Below the pieces are notes generated by a model. It was given only the letters and a program-made list of their open reading frames with translations. It searched no databases and had not been told where the DNA came from. The position numbers and the translations under genes are program-made. This document shows positions 33,292 to 43,741 of a stretch of DNA of 64,000 nt, one piece after another. The stretch is from NCBI GenBank assembly GCA_009809945.1, contig WTPW01001622.1, forward strand, positions 6,563-70,562. Direction: 5' to 3'. Positions within the stretch are counted from its first letter, which is position 1, and each line of letters begins with the position of its first letter. Source of the DNA: Gigaspora margarita. Its lineage: Eukaryota > Glomeromycota > Glomeromycetes > Diversisporales > Gigasporaceae.

Positions 33292-33841
33292 CTGTATTTT
33301 TCCAAAAATAAGCTACATTTTTTTGGGCAAAAAGTTATACAAAAAATTGGGAGTAGCTTATTTTCAGGTAAAATTGATTTTTGGCCAATTGCAGAAAGTT
33401 GCTACATAGTAAAATCCAAATTTTGCTATATAAATTGATTAATATTATTTAAATAAACTTATTTAGAATATCAAAATACACTTACTTTAAAATTTTTATC
33501 AATATTGGAGAACTTTTTATTATTTAACTTTTAATTTTTATGTTCATCAAATATATTTTTTTAAAAAATTTTAATTTTTTTGCTGAACGTAAAATTCAAA
33601 AGTCAAATAATACAAACTTCTTCAATCTTGACAAAAATTTTAGAATATGTATATTTTGATCTTTTAAATATAGTTACTTAAGTGACTTTAATCGATTTAT
33701 ATAGAAAATTTTAGATATTACTATGTAGTAACTATTGTTGATCGTGGGGTAGCTTATTTTTGGGTTAAAGACGTTTCGAGTTTTTTGACCAAAAGAGGGA
33801 TAGCTTATTTTTGAAGGTAGCTTATTTTGGAGAAAATATAG
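33292..33841. mobile_element. Foldback element, AATAAGCTAC family, full length (550 bp)
   Basis: CTGTATTTTTCCAAAAATAAG and its inverse at the ends, TA at 33290-33291 and 33842-33843. The arms pair over their whole length around about 33565, via the core 'GTTGCTACATAGTAAAA'. Confidence 0.88.
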
Positions 33842-34024
33842 TACAGGTCTGATTCAAATTTTTACTACCTTGTTTATATATTTGTTTTGCTCTAATTCTA
33901 AATATAGAAATATTGCTGATCTTATTTAGATTAACAATTAATTGATTTTTGATTTTTATATTTAACAAAAAATTAAAATTTTTTTAAAAAAATATATTTG
34001 ATGAATATAAAAATTAAAAGTTAA

Positions 34025-34564
34025 TTCGTGATCCGTATACCAAACAGTGGCTGCATATATTACCATATATAGTAAAATTGGGGTAAATCAATTATTGTTT
34101 ATCAAATTTCTGGAATCTGGCACTGTCAGAGCAATAGCGAATTATTTTATTAAGCTAACCTTCTTCTCCACTAATTGAAAGTTGTAGAGCACATTCTTGC
34201 GATTCTAATGGTAGTAAAATGATTAAAATTGGACCAGTAGATCACAAGATATCATTAAAAAACGTTTCGCGACCATATAGAGTTTCTATGTAAACAATAA
34301 TATTGTTTACATAGAAACTCTATATGGTCGCGAAACGTTTTTTAACGATATCTTGTGATTTAATGTCCAATTTTAATCATTTTACCACCATTAGAATCGC
34401 AAGAATGTGCTCTACAACTTTCAATTAGTAGAGAAGCAAGGTTAGCTTAATAAAAAAAATCGCTATTGCTCTAACAGTGCCAGATTCCAGAAATTTGATA
34501 AACAATAATTGATTTGCCCTATATATTACTATAGATTTTCACTGCTTGGCATATGGATCACGAA
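34025..34564. mobile_element. 540-bp nearly perfect palindrome, TTCGTGATCC ends
   Basis: TTCGTGATCC and its inverse are flanked by TTAA (34021-34024, 34565-34568). The arms match closely down to the exact centre 'AATAATATTGTT' near 34296, so a hairpin of about 260 bp could form. It interrupts the core of element 31384-34817. TA instead of TTAA cannot be excluded because the flank is palindromic. Confidence 0.88.
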
Positions 34565-35368
34565 TTAAATAATAAAAAATTCTTCAATTTGAATAAAAAT
34601 TTTAGAATATGTGCATTTTGGTTTTCTAAACAAGTTTACTTAATTAATAATAATTATCGATTGATATAGTAGAATTTAGACTTTACTATATAGCAACTAT
34701 CTGCGATTAACTAAAAATTAATTTTACTTCAATATTATTAGCTATTTATACTATATATATAGGATGGATAGATGAGAAACCCCTCTTTAAAAAATTACAT
34801 AATTTACTGCACTGCCCTTAAGGTTCAGGTAAAGCTTAGTATATAGTAAAATTTTGCAAAAAAAACTTTTTTTTTGTATAAAAAAAAGTAGTTTCATAAC
34901 AAAATTTTAAGTTAAAAATGATTTTTTAAAAAAATCAAAGTTTTTGCATTTTTCTTATTACATATAATTTTTTGATCTAATTGGATAATTACACTCTAGT
35001 GACTGTTATTGCCAGCAACAAATTGATTTATTCAAAATTTTATATTAAAAATTTTATAAGTTTTTGAACTAAATTAATTAATACCAAATTAAATATTTAA
35101 AATACTAGTTGGCCAAATTAGAATTTGATCAATTTTACTAAAAATTGGGTATTAATAAAAAATTCTGAATTATTATATACTAAAAATAAGACTTGTAAAA
35201 TTTTAGATATAAAATTTTTAGAATTTAAAAATTTTTAACACTTGTATAATTATGTATCCTTTGTTAGCTAATCAAAATTGAGCACATGCAATATGTGCTT
35301 TATTGTCTACAATTAGCCAATTACAATTAATTTAAATTTTTTTAAAAAAATTTATTAATAAAAAATGG

Positions 35369-35624
35369 TGGTGAGTTAGTAGAAAAGGGACAAATTGTTT
35401 TTAGTAAAATTTTTTTAATTTTTAAATTTAAATATCTTAACAACTATTTAATCAAATTTGCTAAAAAAATTTTTATTTTAATCTTGAAATTATATAGGAT
35501 TAAAATAAAAAAAAATTTATTAAATTTATTAAAATAGTTGTTAAAATATTTAAGTTTAAAGTCAAGAAAACTTTTACTTAGAAAAAATTTGTCTCTTTTT
35601 TACTGACTCATCCCCAAATATAGT
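35369..35624. repeat. Single-unit palindrome related to the 1.2-kb palindrome at 22380
   Basis: 'GAGTTAGTAGAAAAGGGAC' (35373) pairs with 'GTCTCTTTTTTACTGACTC' (35591). The inner arm 'AAATATCTTAACAACTATTT' matches the 'AAGATATCTTGACAACC' unit of 22380-23598. 35035-35368 holds nothing else I recognise. Confidence 0.7.
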
Positions 35625-35744
35625 CTGGTACAAAAATATAGATACATGATGTACTTATAATAAAAAAAATTTAAAATTTAATGTAAGCATTTAAATGCAT
35701 TTATTTATTACTTAGGTTCACAAATTTATTTTAAAGTAAACTTT

Positions 35745-36774
35745 ATTAATTGATAATCTGATTGTCAACTAGAGAGTGATAAAATGTGGCATACTTTCAT
35801 TGAAACTTTTTTCTTATTAAGTTAATAATATATGCCCACTAATTGAAAGTTGTAGAGCTTGTTGAGATGCATCTAACAGTAGTTAGATTATCCAAATCGG
35901 CCTAGTAGATAACAAGATATTGTCAAAAAACAAATGGTAAGAGGCATGCCATTTATTACATAATTTTTACCATGGATACATGGTTAGAGGTAGTGATCAC
36001 ATCTATATATTATATTAATTGATCAGAATTAGATAAAATGATCACACCATACATGGGTAGAGGTAGCTTCTAAGTAAAAAATATTACGTAATAAATGGCA
36101 TGCCCCTAACTATATAAAATCCCATGATGCAGATTACATATGAAAATCACTATAGGCAAAATGGGCATGATTCCATTTAAAAATTTTTTCTTACTAAGTT
36201 AACGATACATGTCCACTAATTAAAAGTTGTAGAGCTCGTTGAGATGCATCTAATAGTGGTTAGATAATTCAAATTAGCCTAGTAGATGGTAAGATATTAT
36301 CAAAAAACAATTGGTCAACTATATAAAATCTCAAAAACAAATATTGTTCACATAGAGATTTTATTTAGTTAAGCAATTGTTTTTCGATGATATCTCACTA
36401 TTCACTAGGCCGATTTGGATGATCTAACAACTGTTAGATGCATCTTGACAAGATCTACAACTTTTAATTAGTGGACATATATCATTAACTTAGTAAGAAA
36501 AAAATTTTTAGATGGAAGCACACCACATATTGCCTATAGTGATTTTTATATGTAATCTGTATCACAGGATTTTATATAGTTGAGCAATCATTTTTTGATA
36601 ATATCTCACCATCTACTGGGCTGATTTGGATAATTTGATTACTATTAGATATGTCTTGATGAGCTCTACAACTTTCAATTAATGAACATGTATCATTAAC
36701 TTAATAAGAAAAAAAAGTTTAGATAGAAGCATGCCACATTTCATCACTCTCTAGTTAACAGGCGGATTATTAAT
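35745..36774. repeat. About 1-kb palindrome with four repeated units, carrying an H1 MITE
   Basis: Outer arms 'CTAGAGAGTGATAAAATGTGG' (35770) and its inverse (36735-36755). A unit with 'TTGTAGAGC...GAGATGCATCTAA...CTAGTAGAT...AAGATATT' occurs twice forward (35846, 36224) and twice inverted (36383-36465, 36590-36680), so the inner pair forms a palindrome within the outer one. Confidence 0.85.
35941..36106. mobile_element. PIF/Harbinger-type MITE H1, copy in inverse orientation
   Basis: GAGGCATGCCATTTATTACA and GGGGCATGCCATTTATTACG (inverted) as ends. TAA at 35938-35940 and 36107-36109. Inserted in the left arm of the 1-kb palindrome. Confidence 0.95.
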
Positions 36775-36799
36775 TAAAAAATTAAACGTTTACAAAAAA

Positions 36800-38340
36800 T
36801 TTATTAATTATTAATTTTTTCAATTTCAAAATCATTGCAATCACTTTTAACTAATGCTACGTTATTATCTAAATTTTTGTATTTAATGGTCTTATCAAGT
36901 AACCTTTTTTAAAACCTAACAATAACATTAGAGATAACTTTTTCTTAAAAGGCATGCAACAATTTATCCCTAACAGCTAGAAGATTTAGATAGAAACTGG
37001 TTCTAGCAGCTTCATCTTTTACGATAGACCAAATTCCTTTAATTAGTTAAAGTTCGCAGTGGTAGAGTGGAGTATAATACAAATTATGATCGTACTTTTT
37101 TGCTATTTGAACATTTGCAAAAGGAACTTTAGTTTTGTGTAATTTTACTAGTTTATACAATTCTACTTTGATAAAATTTTCTGGGATATCAACACTATGT
37201 AACAATAAGGGCTATATCATTTATTACTTGATTATTTTTATTAGAGACCTACTTCTCTCTCACCTCTTTAATATAGATTTGGTCAGGTTCCTATATTTAA
37301 TTTTAATATTTTTTACCCCTTCTCCTTTAAAAAATCACCTGATTTTTGTCACTCCTTTAACCATGCAATTAGTACAGCTTTTTTTGAATTTGGCAATAGT
37401 ACTTTTTCATTTTACATTTATCATATCAAGCACTATCCATATGAATTTCTACTAACCCATAATGTTTTTTGATATTGGTACAAAGTTTATCAAAAAGATC
37501 TTCAAAGATATTAGCCGTAAAATTTTTATGATAGTCAATATGATCTGCTACAATATTAGAATTTTGAACAACTTTAGGGATATTATCCCAAGCATCAGCA
37601 TTTATTCTTTTTTTTTCTCTTGATGAAGTGCCTTAATTGCCAGATCCTATATTAAAAAAGAATTAAAAACACTTTACCAAACAAATTATTTGTTTACAAT
37701 TACGTATTACAATAATTATACCAAAAATAACAATTAAAGGACCACATCCTAGAGTATACAATACCATGATTTGGTACTTATATAAGATTCGTAGTGTGTT
37801 GTAAATAGCAGTACAATTCATTCAAAAAAACTTCTAGCTTCATCAGAACTTTGTTTTTTTTGTAAGTTTTCAAAACAATGTTACAAATAATGGTTATAAA
37901 AGTCAACATTTACTAATGATTCATGCAGTATGTTTCTATGTTCTTTATGATCATAATAGTACCCAACTTATAAAGTACATGAAGTAGCTGCCATTTTGAA
38001 AGTATATAATTATTTTCTTCAAGTTGTTATAGTAATATAGATATTAAAAGAGGGGTTTCTGAAAAGTTTGTAGCAAGAATAATACCACACAGAAGCCTAG
38101 CAAAATTATTATCAAGTTGATTTTTTGGTCTATCTGAAACTTTTTTCCTGATAATTCTTCAATTTTTTTTTATTTTGCTCAGAGACTACAGAAAACTGTG
38201 GCCTTTTCAATACCAAGAGCTATAGCAATCTCATTGTGTAGTATATATGCTGTCATGGCTTTTGGCCTTGTTTAATATCTAAAATATACTGATGAATACA
38301 AAGAATTATCTTTTTTTTATTTGAAGTTAATAGACTTCAA
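36800..38340 (-). pseudogene. Dead IS630/Tc1-type DDE transposase
   Basis: Minus-strand pieces in order: a helix-turn-helix-like stretch with 'LHNEIAIALGIEKATV' (about 38250-38200), 'LSGKKVSDRPKNQLDNNF' (about 38160-38105), 'NADAWDNIPKVVQNSNIV' and 'GLVEIHMDSA' (catalytic Asp near 37437), then after an inserted MITE 'NVQIAKKYDHNLYYTPLYHC' and 'GIWSIVKDEAA' (about 37100-36990). The last part matches the DDE_3 end 'PPYHPELNPIExIW'. The third acidic position appears as Lys ('LIKGIW'). Stops and frameshifts are many. Element termini were not found. Confidence 0.8.
37209..37357. mobile_element. PIF/Harbinger-type MITE H2, copy 1, inside the dead transposase
   Basis: GGGCTATATCATTTATTACT left; right end with inverted 'GGAGTGACAAAAATCAGG'. 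TAA at 37206-37208 and 37358-37360. It splits the transposase between its second and third catalytic positions. Confidence 0.88.
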
Positions 38341-38677
38341 TCTCTTTGCAAGTCATTCATTGAAAAAAAAAAATAGTTGTTTTGTAAAAAAATTTAAAGT
38401 TTGGATCTCTTTTTACTTTTTATATCATTTGTACATTTATATGACTTGATTGTCAGGTTTTTTATCAGAAGAGAAAATCACGTAACGATCTTCATATATC
38501 TATATTTTTGCGCTAGCCCATTATATATATATAAATATTATAGTGAATATCTATATACAACAAACCCTATTTATCAGCCTGCTTTAATTAAAGTAAACCC
38601 AACTATTCACTTACTTAATTTGAAATAAGGAGTTAAACTACCTATTTTAAATAAATTTTGCATTGAAATAAGCAAAC
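38341..38677. other. AT-rich interval, nothing recognised
   Basis: Upstream of the dead transposase. A 75-codon frame at 38401-38628 has hydrophobic composition only; judged to be chance. Confidence 0.3.
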
Positions 38678-38679
38678 TA

Positions 38680-38974
38680 GGACCCTGGACATCTAGTATA
38701 GAGGTCATACTTAAAATTTTTTAGCAAAAATATCTAAAATTTGAGAAGCAAAAAACAGTTTTTGGCAATTATCTTGGCATCTAGTAGTCCAATTTGAATG
38801 AACTTTTTTTTAAAATGAAGCACTTAGTGAGGCATATCTAACAATAAAAGGTTTATTCAATTCTGATTACTGGATTAGAAATTATTAAGGTAAATATATT
38901 TTGTTATTTTTAGCAAATTAGATCAAAATTGGCCAAAATCCAGTTATGACCTATATGAGAGATGTCCGGGATCC
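38680..38974. mobile_element. TIR element, GGACCCTGGACATCT ends (295 bp)
   Basis: GGACCCTGGACATCTAGTAT and the inverted GGATCCCGGACATCTCTCAT, with TA at 38678-38679 and 38975-38976. Both arms contain the 'CAATTTGAATGAAC'/'CTAGTAG' module. Ends resemble the GGACCCCG MITEs. Confidence 0.85.
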
Positions 38975-39017
38975 TAGCAAACTTAACTAATAAAACTCTA
39001 TAGACAATAAAATTAGT

Positions 39018-39177
39018 AGCTTCAAAAGCAATTGCTTCAAAGAATAACAACTTCCAAGAAAAACAATTCTAAAAGGTAATGACTCCAAAGAGCAATAACT
39101 CTAAAAAGTGATAATTTTAAAAAGCAATAACTTCAAAGAACAACAAATCAAAAAGTAGTAATTTTAAAAAAATTATC
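39018..39177. repeat. Minisatellite of ten 16-bp units
   Basis: Units of exactly 16 bases with consensus close to ACTTCAAAGAGCAATA run head to tail for 160 bases, each diverged at a few positions, with no length change. Confidence 0.85.
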
Positions 39178-39415
39178 AATAATTAGTAAATAGAATAGAA
39201 AGAAAAAAAATAAAAAAACTTATCAAAAATAATTCAGAACTCAAAGAACTCTAATATAACTAAAATCTAAGTTTGTATAAAATTTGTATAATTTTAGCCA
39301 AATAGATATATAAAATAGATCAAATTTTGAAAATTTACTATATAAAAATACAATGTTTAATAAATTTTTATACAAAAAAAATTTTTTTAGTAATTTTTGA
39401 GTTATATTAAGGGTA

Positions 39416-39904
39416 GGAAGTACAAATTGCGAATTATATATAATTCGTGGTATTGATTTATTCTTTTTAAAATTTTGTAAAATTTTTTTAAGCAAATTGT
39501 TTTTAAAAAGCAGGGTTTTCAGATTTTAAAAATAGCAGGTTTATTAAAATTGGTTGAATATTCGTCGAGTTATGATGATTTAAATTTTAGTTATTAAAAG
39601 ATGTTTACAAAATCATATGATAATCATATGATATTGACCAATCAAATTAATCATTTTGTGTAATAGGAGGAAATTTGAGCCAACTGGAGGAAACTTTATG
39701 ATATATAGAAGTATAATTTTTTTAAATATATACTTTATTAAAATTTTACTATTATATAACATGCAATTTGTTCTATATATTATAAAATTTTAGGCAAATT
39801 TGATTACAACTGTGAAAAGTTTTATTAGTAGCACATTTTTAATTTCTATATAAATCTTATTGTACTACTAAAATCATATGATAAATGATCTACATACCTC
39901 CTAC
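39416..39904. mobile_element. TTAA-flanked element, GGGTAG family, copy 2
   Basis: GGGTAGGAAGTAC at the left and the inverted GGGTAGGAGGTATG at the right, each bordered by TTAA. Interior motifs match 30157-30677, including the 'TTAAA...AGCAGG' unit. Another fragment is at 51300-51460. Confidence 0.75.
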
Positions 39905-39908
39905 CCTT

Positions 39909-40234
39909 AAAGTTTTTTGAAGTTCTAGTGATTCTATATCTAGACAAAATCTAAAAATCAAAAAAAATATTAGCAAACATAAAACTAAAAAAACAAAAAA
40001 AAACTACTTATTATATTAATAAAACCTAAACAAACCAAGAAATTGTTAAATAAAATAAAATTATAATAGTCAAAAAATATATTATACCAAGTGATAAATA
40101 ATAGTAAAAATTAGAAAAAAATATATAAATTTACTATAAATGATGTTTGTAGTGATTTAGAGAAGTTGTTAAGTTGTTATCTTCTAAATAGTAGGTTCAG
40201 AGTTCAAATTTACTAATAATATTTTAAAAAAATA
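39909..40234. other. AT-rich interval, nothing recognised
   Basis: A-rich sequence, no coding frame or paired ends. Confidence 0.3.
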
Positions 40235-40236
40235 TA

Positions 40237-40985
40237 CAGTCAGACCCTCTAAGTGCATGCTCTAGAGACTGAGTATAAGTGTGCACTTAGAAAGAGTGTG
40301 CATTTATAGAATTAACTTAGATAGCTAATCAAAAGTGAAATTAAACGTGTAATCAACACTTAATGCCTTTTACCCAACAATGAGCTACCCCATGATTGAT
40401 AATAGTCACTAAATAATAAAATCTAAAGTTTATTATATAAATTGATTATAATCGCTTAAATAAACTTGTTTAGAAGATCAAAATACACATACTTTGAAAA
40501 TTTCATTAATATTGGAAAACTTTTTATTATTTAGTTTTTAATTTTTACATTCAACAAAAAAATTAATTTTTTTTTAAAAAATAAATTTATTGAACTTAAA
40601 ATTAAAAGTTAAATAATAAAAAGTACTTCAATTTTGATAAAAATTACAGCTTATATATATTTTTATTTTTCAATCACATTTACTTAAGCAATAATATTCG
40701 ATTTGAATAGTAAAATTTAGACTTTATTATGTAATAACAGTTTGTAATTAACAAAAATCAATTATATTCGAACATAAGCTATAAAAAACTTTGAATTATT
40801 ATTGGCTAGCTTTGAAATTAGTTACATGCATGCATTTAGGAGGTGCATATATATACTTTGAGCTCTAGAAAACTTAGCATATGCAGAATATAGAAAGTGC
40901 TTAAGTCCCAAGCTCAGAATCAGGCTATAGTATGTATATAGAATGTGTGTAAACTTAAAAGATATGTACTTAGAGGATCTGACTG
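40237..40985. mobile_element. Mariner/pogo-like TIR element, copy 2, containing the palindromic core
   Basis: CAGTCAGACCCTCTAAGTGC and its inverse, TA at 40235-40236 and 40986-40987. The centre (40385-40790) is the same foldback core that lies in hAT-type and TTAA-flanked elements here. Confidence 0.85.
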
Positions 40986-40987
40986 TA

Positions 40988-42205
40988 TCTGCATTTTGGT
41001 AACTGTTTTTTATTATTTAGTTGGATATATTACTTGTAGTTTCAGTTTTACTATCTAAAATAGGAGCTTTCAGGTATACAAATTCAAAGAACTAAAAAAA
41101 TAGAAATCTATTTGGCAAGTCCCAAGTAAGAAGATAGCAAAGATTTTTAATAGTATTACCAAAACTAGAATGTTAAAAACCAGTGCCAGAAAACTAAATA
41201 ATAAGATATTCAAAAAAAAGGTTCACCAACCTGGCTATTAAAATTATACTAAAAAAAAGTAATCTATATTATAAAAATAGGTACCAAGAGAAAAAAGACT
41301 ATAGTGATACCTATCTAGAGTTTGAGGCACAGATAAAAAAATTATGCATGTCTTTAAGAGCATGCCTTGTTTTGAATAGAAAATATCAATCAATTGCTTT
41401 CTATTTTTTTGATATTGCTTAATTCTCTATACTTTTAATTATTTTTCAACTATAATAGCCAACAGATATAACTTTTATGTTATATAACTGGGTATGCCCA
41501 ATATCTGAAAGACATGTCAATAGGTATGCTACTAAGGCATGCTATATCTCTGTGTCTCGAACTCTATATTTAATACTAGATAAATTAATTTTTTTGAATT
41601 AACTAGTTTGGAAGTTTGGGATATATTAAGAAAGATTCAGTAAAAAGTGATTGCAAGTACCAGAATTGGAATAAACCTTACAAGAGCAGAAGTAAATAAT
41701 AGTAGTAGTTTAAGATTGCTTTTAACTACAAAAATAAACAAAAATTACTATAAATAGAAAAGATCTATATAAAAAAATCCAAAAATACTAGAGGTTCCAC
41801 ATTATTATAAACACTTTTGGGAGAGCTTTCATTCATAACTGGGTAAGCAAATATAGTACAAAATTTATATTACATAACTGGTTGATCTCATAGTACAACA
41901 TACTAAAATTTTATACAATTTTATTAAGTTATATAGAAATTATACAAAAAATTCTAAAAATTTAATTTTTTTATTTGTATGAAAGTTAAAATTTTATATT
42001 TTTTATTTTTTTATTTTTTACATTTTATTATAAAAAAAAAACTAATTATTTTTTAATATTTGATGGGTCTGCCATAGAGATAGGCACTATGCATATGCTG
42101 CATATATGCACCATATATGCGTATAGTTTGACAATCTATATACAAAAATACCCAATATAATAAAAATAGAATAAACTCTAAATTATAAGTAGAGATAGAA
42201 AAAAC
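40988..42205. other. AT-rich interval without recognised gene
   Basis: More than 1.2 kb. There are short inverted pairs such as 'GCATGCC' (41360) and 'GGCATGC' (41553), but no defined element and no supported coding frame. Confidence 0.3.
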
Positions 42206-42221
42206 AATAGTTTAATTACCA

Positions 42222-42850
42222 GTTTTCCAAGTCGATAGCATAGCGGTTATGCTCCAAGGATGCAAATCAGAAGTTTGCTAATTCAATTTTCAGTAGTGGC
42301 GAAATCGTAATTCTATATTGTGGGTTCTACCATATTGGAAGATATCAGCATACATCAGAGAGTTTTGAATAAGCAATTTCTGTAGCAGATTGCAAGTATA
42401 GCAGCTAGTATAGAACCTTCGAGCGGACTACTTAAAATAGACACCAAAAGTGCATATGTGACTAGTTGTACCCTCATTTATATATAGTCACACTGTCGAA
42501 TAACAGACTTTGTAAAGTGATGCTACAAGTAATCAGGATCAAAACCTTGGAGTCATCTTTGAGTCAGAATACTGATTTAAATAACCGAAGTCATGAGACA
42601 TATTGAGAGGCCGAAGTCTAAAAGAATACTTCAAGAACTCATGCCGGTGTGTTTGGACTGTGATCTGAACCAACAGGTTTATGACCGTGTAATTCAGCAA
42701 AGCTTGCTGAGAGGATTAAAGCTCAGTACAATAACCTTGCCTGGGCATTAATGGAATGCCAAGTAGTTGCCTACATAATAGTTAAAACATTATATGTACT
42801 TGTACTTAAATATCTAATAAAGTAGCGCTTTGTTGTAAAGTAAAAAAAAA
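42222..42850 (+). mobile_element. tRNA-headed retroposon with 16-bp target duplication (629 bp)
   Basis: AATAGTTTAATTACCA occurs at 42206-42221 and 42851-42866. The head 'GATAGCATAGCGGTTATGCT' (42233-42253) folds as a D-arm (AGCAT/ATGCT) and fits an A box. A weak B box follows at about 42270-42285. The body has no long frame and ends in an A run (42842-42852). It is inserted at the left end of element X, next to its TTAA. Confidence 0.85.
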
Positions 42851-42861
42851 AATAGTTTAAT

Positions 42862-43122
42862 TACCAATTCAGATAAGATCAGCACTATAGCTTTATTATT
42901 ACTATATTTGGAATTGGGATAAACAAATATATAAACAATATATTAGTAAATCTGATGATGACCCTTAGAAAAAGTTTTTTTTTGTACTAAGTAAATATTA
43001 TTTTAGCTCTAAATAAAGTTGTAAAGCAGGTTCTTGTGTGTCTACTGCCAAAATTTCATTAAAATCAGACTTGTAGATAAGAAGATATGAGTAAAAACAT
43101 ATTTAAAATTCTTTAAATCATA
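42862..43122. repeat. TTAA-flanked element X, second copy (partial, uninterrupted)
   Basis: Starts with TTACCAATTCAGATAAGATC after TTAA. It shows the pre-insertion state for three insertions in the 31655-33938 copy. The right half is missing. Confidence 0.8.
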
Positions 43123-43400
43123 TTGGCAAATGTTATATATAAATATATATCAATTACTAACCGGGTAAAATATATATCGATACTCAATATCCCTGCTGAT
43201 TTCTATCAATAGTGATAGTAATCAATATATATCTAGTTAATCGATATATATCTAATATGATATCAATTAATAATTATTATATTTACATAATTATGCTTTT
43301 TGCAAATTTTTAAATGTTTTACAGGTTTTCACAAGTTTTCGCAAGTTTTCTAAATTTTTATTTATTTATTATTATTATATATTATATTTTAAATTAAATA

Positions 43401-43741
43401 CAGTTAGACCTTCATAAATGCAACTTCCATAAATGCAATACCTCTCTAAATGCACGTTTTTGTCTTGTCTGTAAGAAATTATTAGTGCTAAATACATGTT
43501 CTATATTTTGTAAATGCACATTCTTCCAAATAATTTTTATATCATGCTACCTCTCTAAATGCATGTGGCCAATCAAATTTTAGTATTTAAGGTAGGTAAT
43601 ACAGTTTTTAGTAAAAGTTATACAAATTTGATGATCTAATCTTGAAAGCTGCAATTTAATTGGCTCTCCCTAAATGCAATACCTCCCTAAATGCATGTTG
43701 TAGGCTTGTCTGTACACGTTGCATTTATAGAGGTTTGACTG
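43401..43741. mobile_element. Mariner/pogo-like TIR element, copy 3 (341 bp)
   Basis: CAGTTAGACCTTCATAAATG left, inverted CAGTCAAACCTCTATAAATG right, TA on both sides. Internal repeats of 'CCTCTCTAAATGCA' (at least five, both orientations) look like repeated transposase-binding sites. Confidence 0.9.

Larger units (their letters stand above)
31655..33938. mobile_element. TTAA-flanked TIR element X, loaded with four insertions
   Basis: Termini TTACCAATTTGGATAAGATC and the inverted TTGTTAATCTAAATAAGATC, each beside TTAA. The sequence matches 42862-43122, which lacks the insertions. Insertions inside: foldback 31717-32028, retroposon 32211-32489, element 32545-33280 and foldback 33292-33841. 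Confidence 0.8.
31384..34817. mobile_element. TTAA-flanked foldback, GGAAGTGCAGTAAATTATG family, copy 1 (interrupted)
   Basis: GGAAGTGCAGTAAATTATG and the inverted GGGCAGTGCAGTAAATTATG are bordered by TTAA at 31380-31383 and 34818-34821. The empty-site sequence is known from 28115-28125. Inside the termini lies the palindromic core, itself split by 31655-33938 and 34025-34564. An uninterrupted relative is 54021-54815. Confidence 0.85.
31248..35034. mobile_element. hAT-type MITE, TTTGTTACCGGCGG family, copy 2, split by a 3.4-kb nest
   Basis: The left part 31248-31379 and right part 34818-35034 match the two halves of 27985-28331. Flanking octamers AATTTTTA and AAATTTTA agree at 7 of 8. Everything between is a stack of later insertions. 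Confidence 0.85.
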
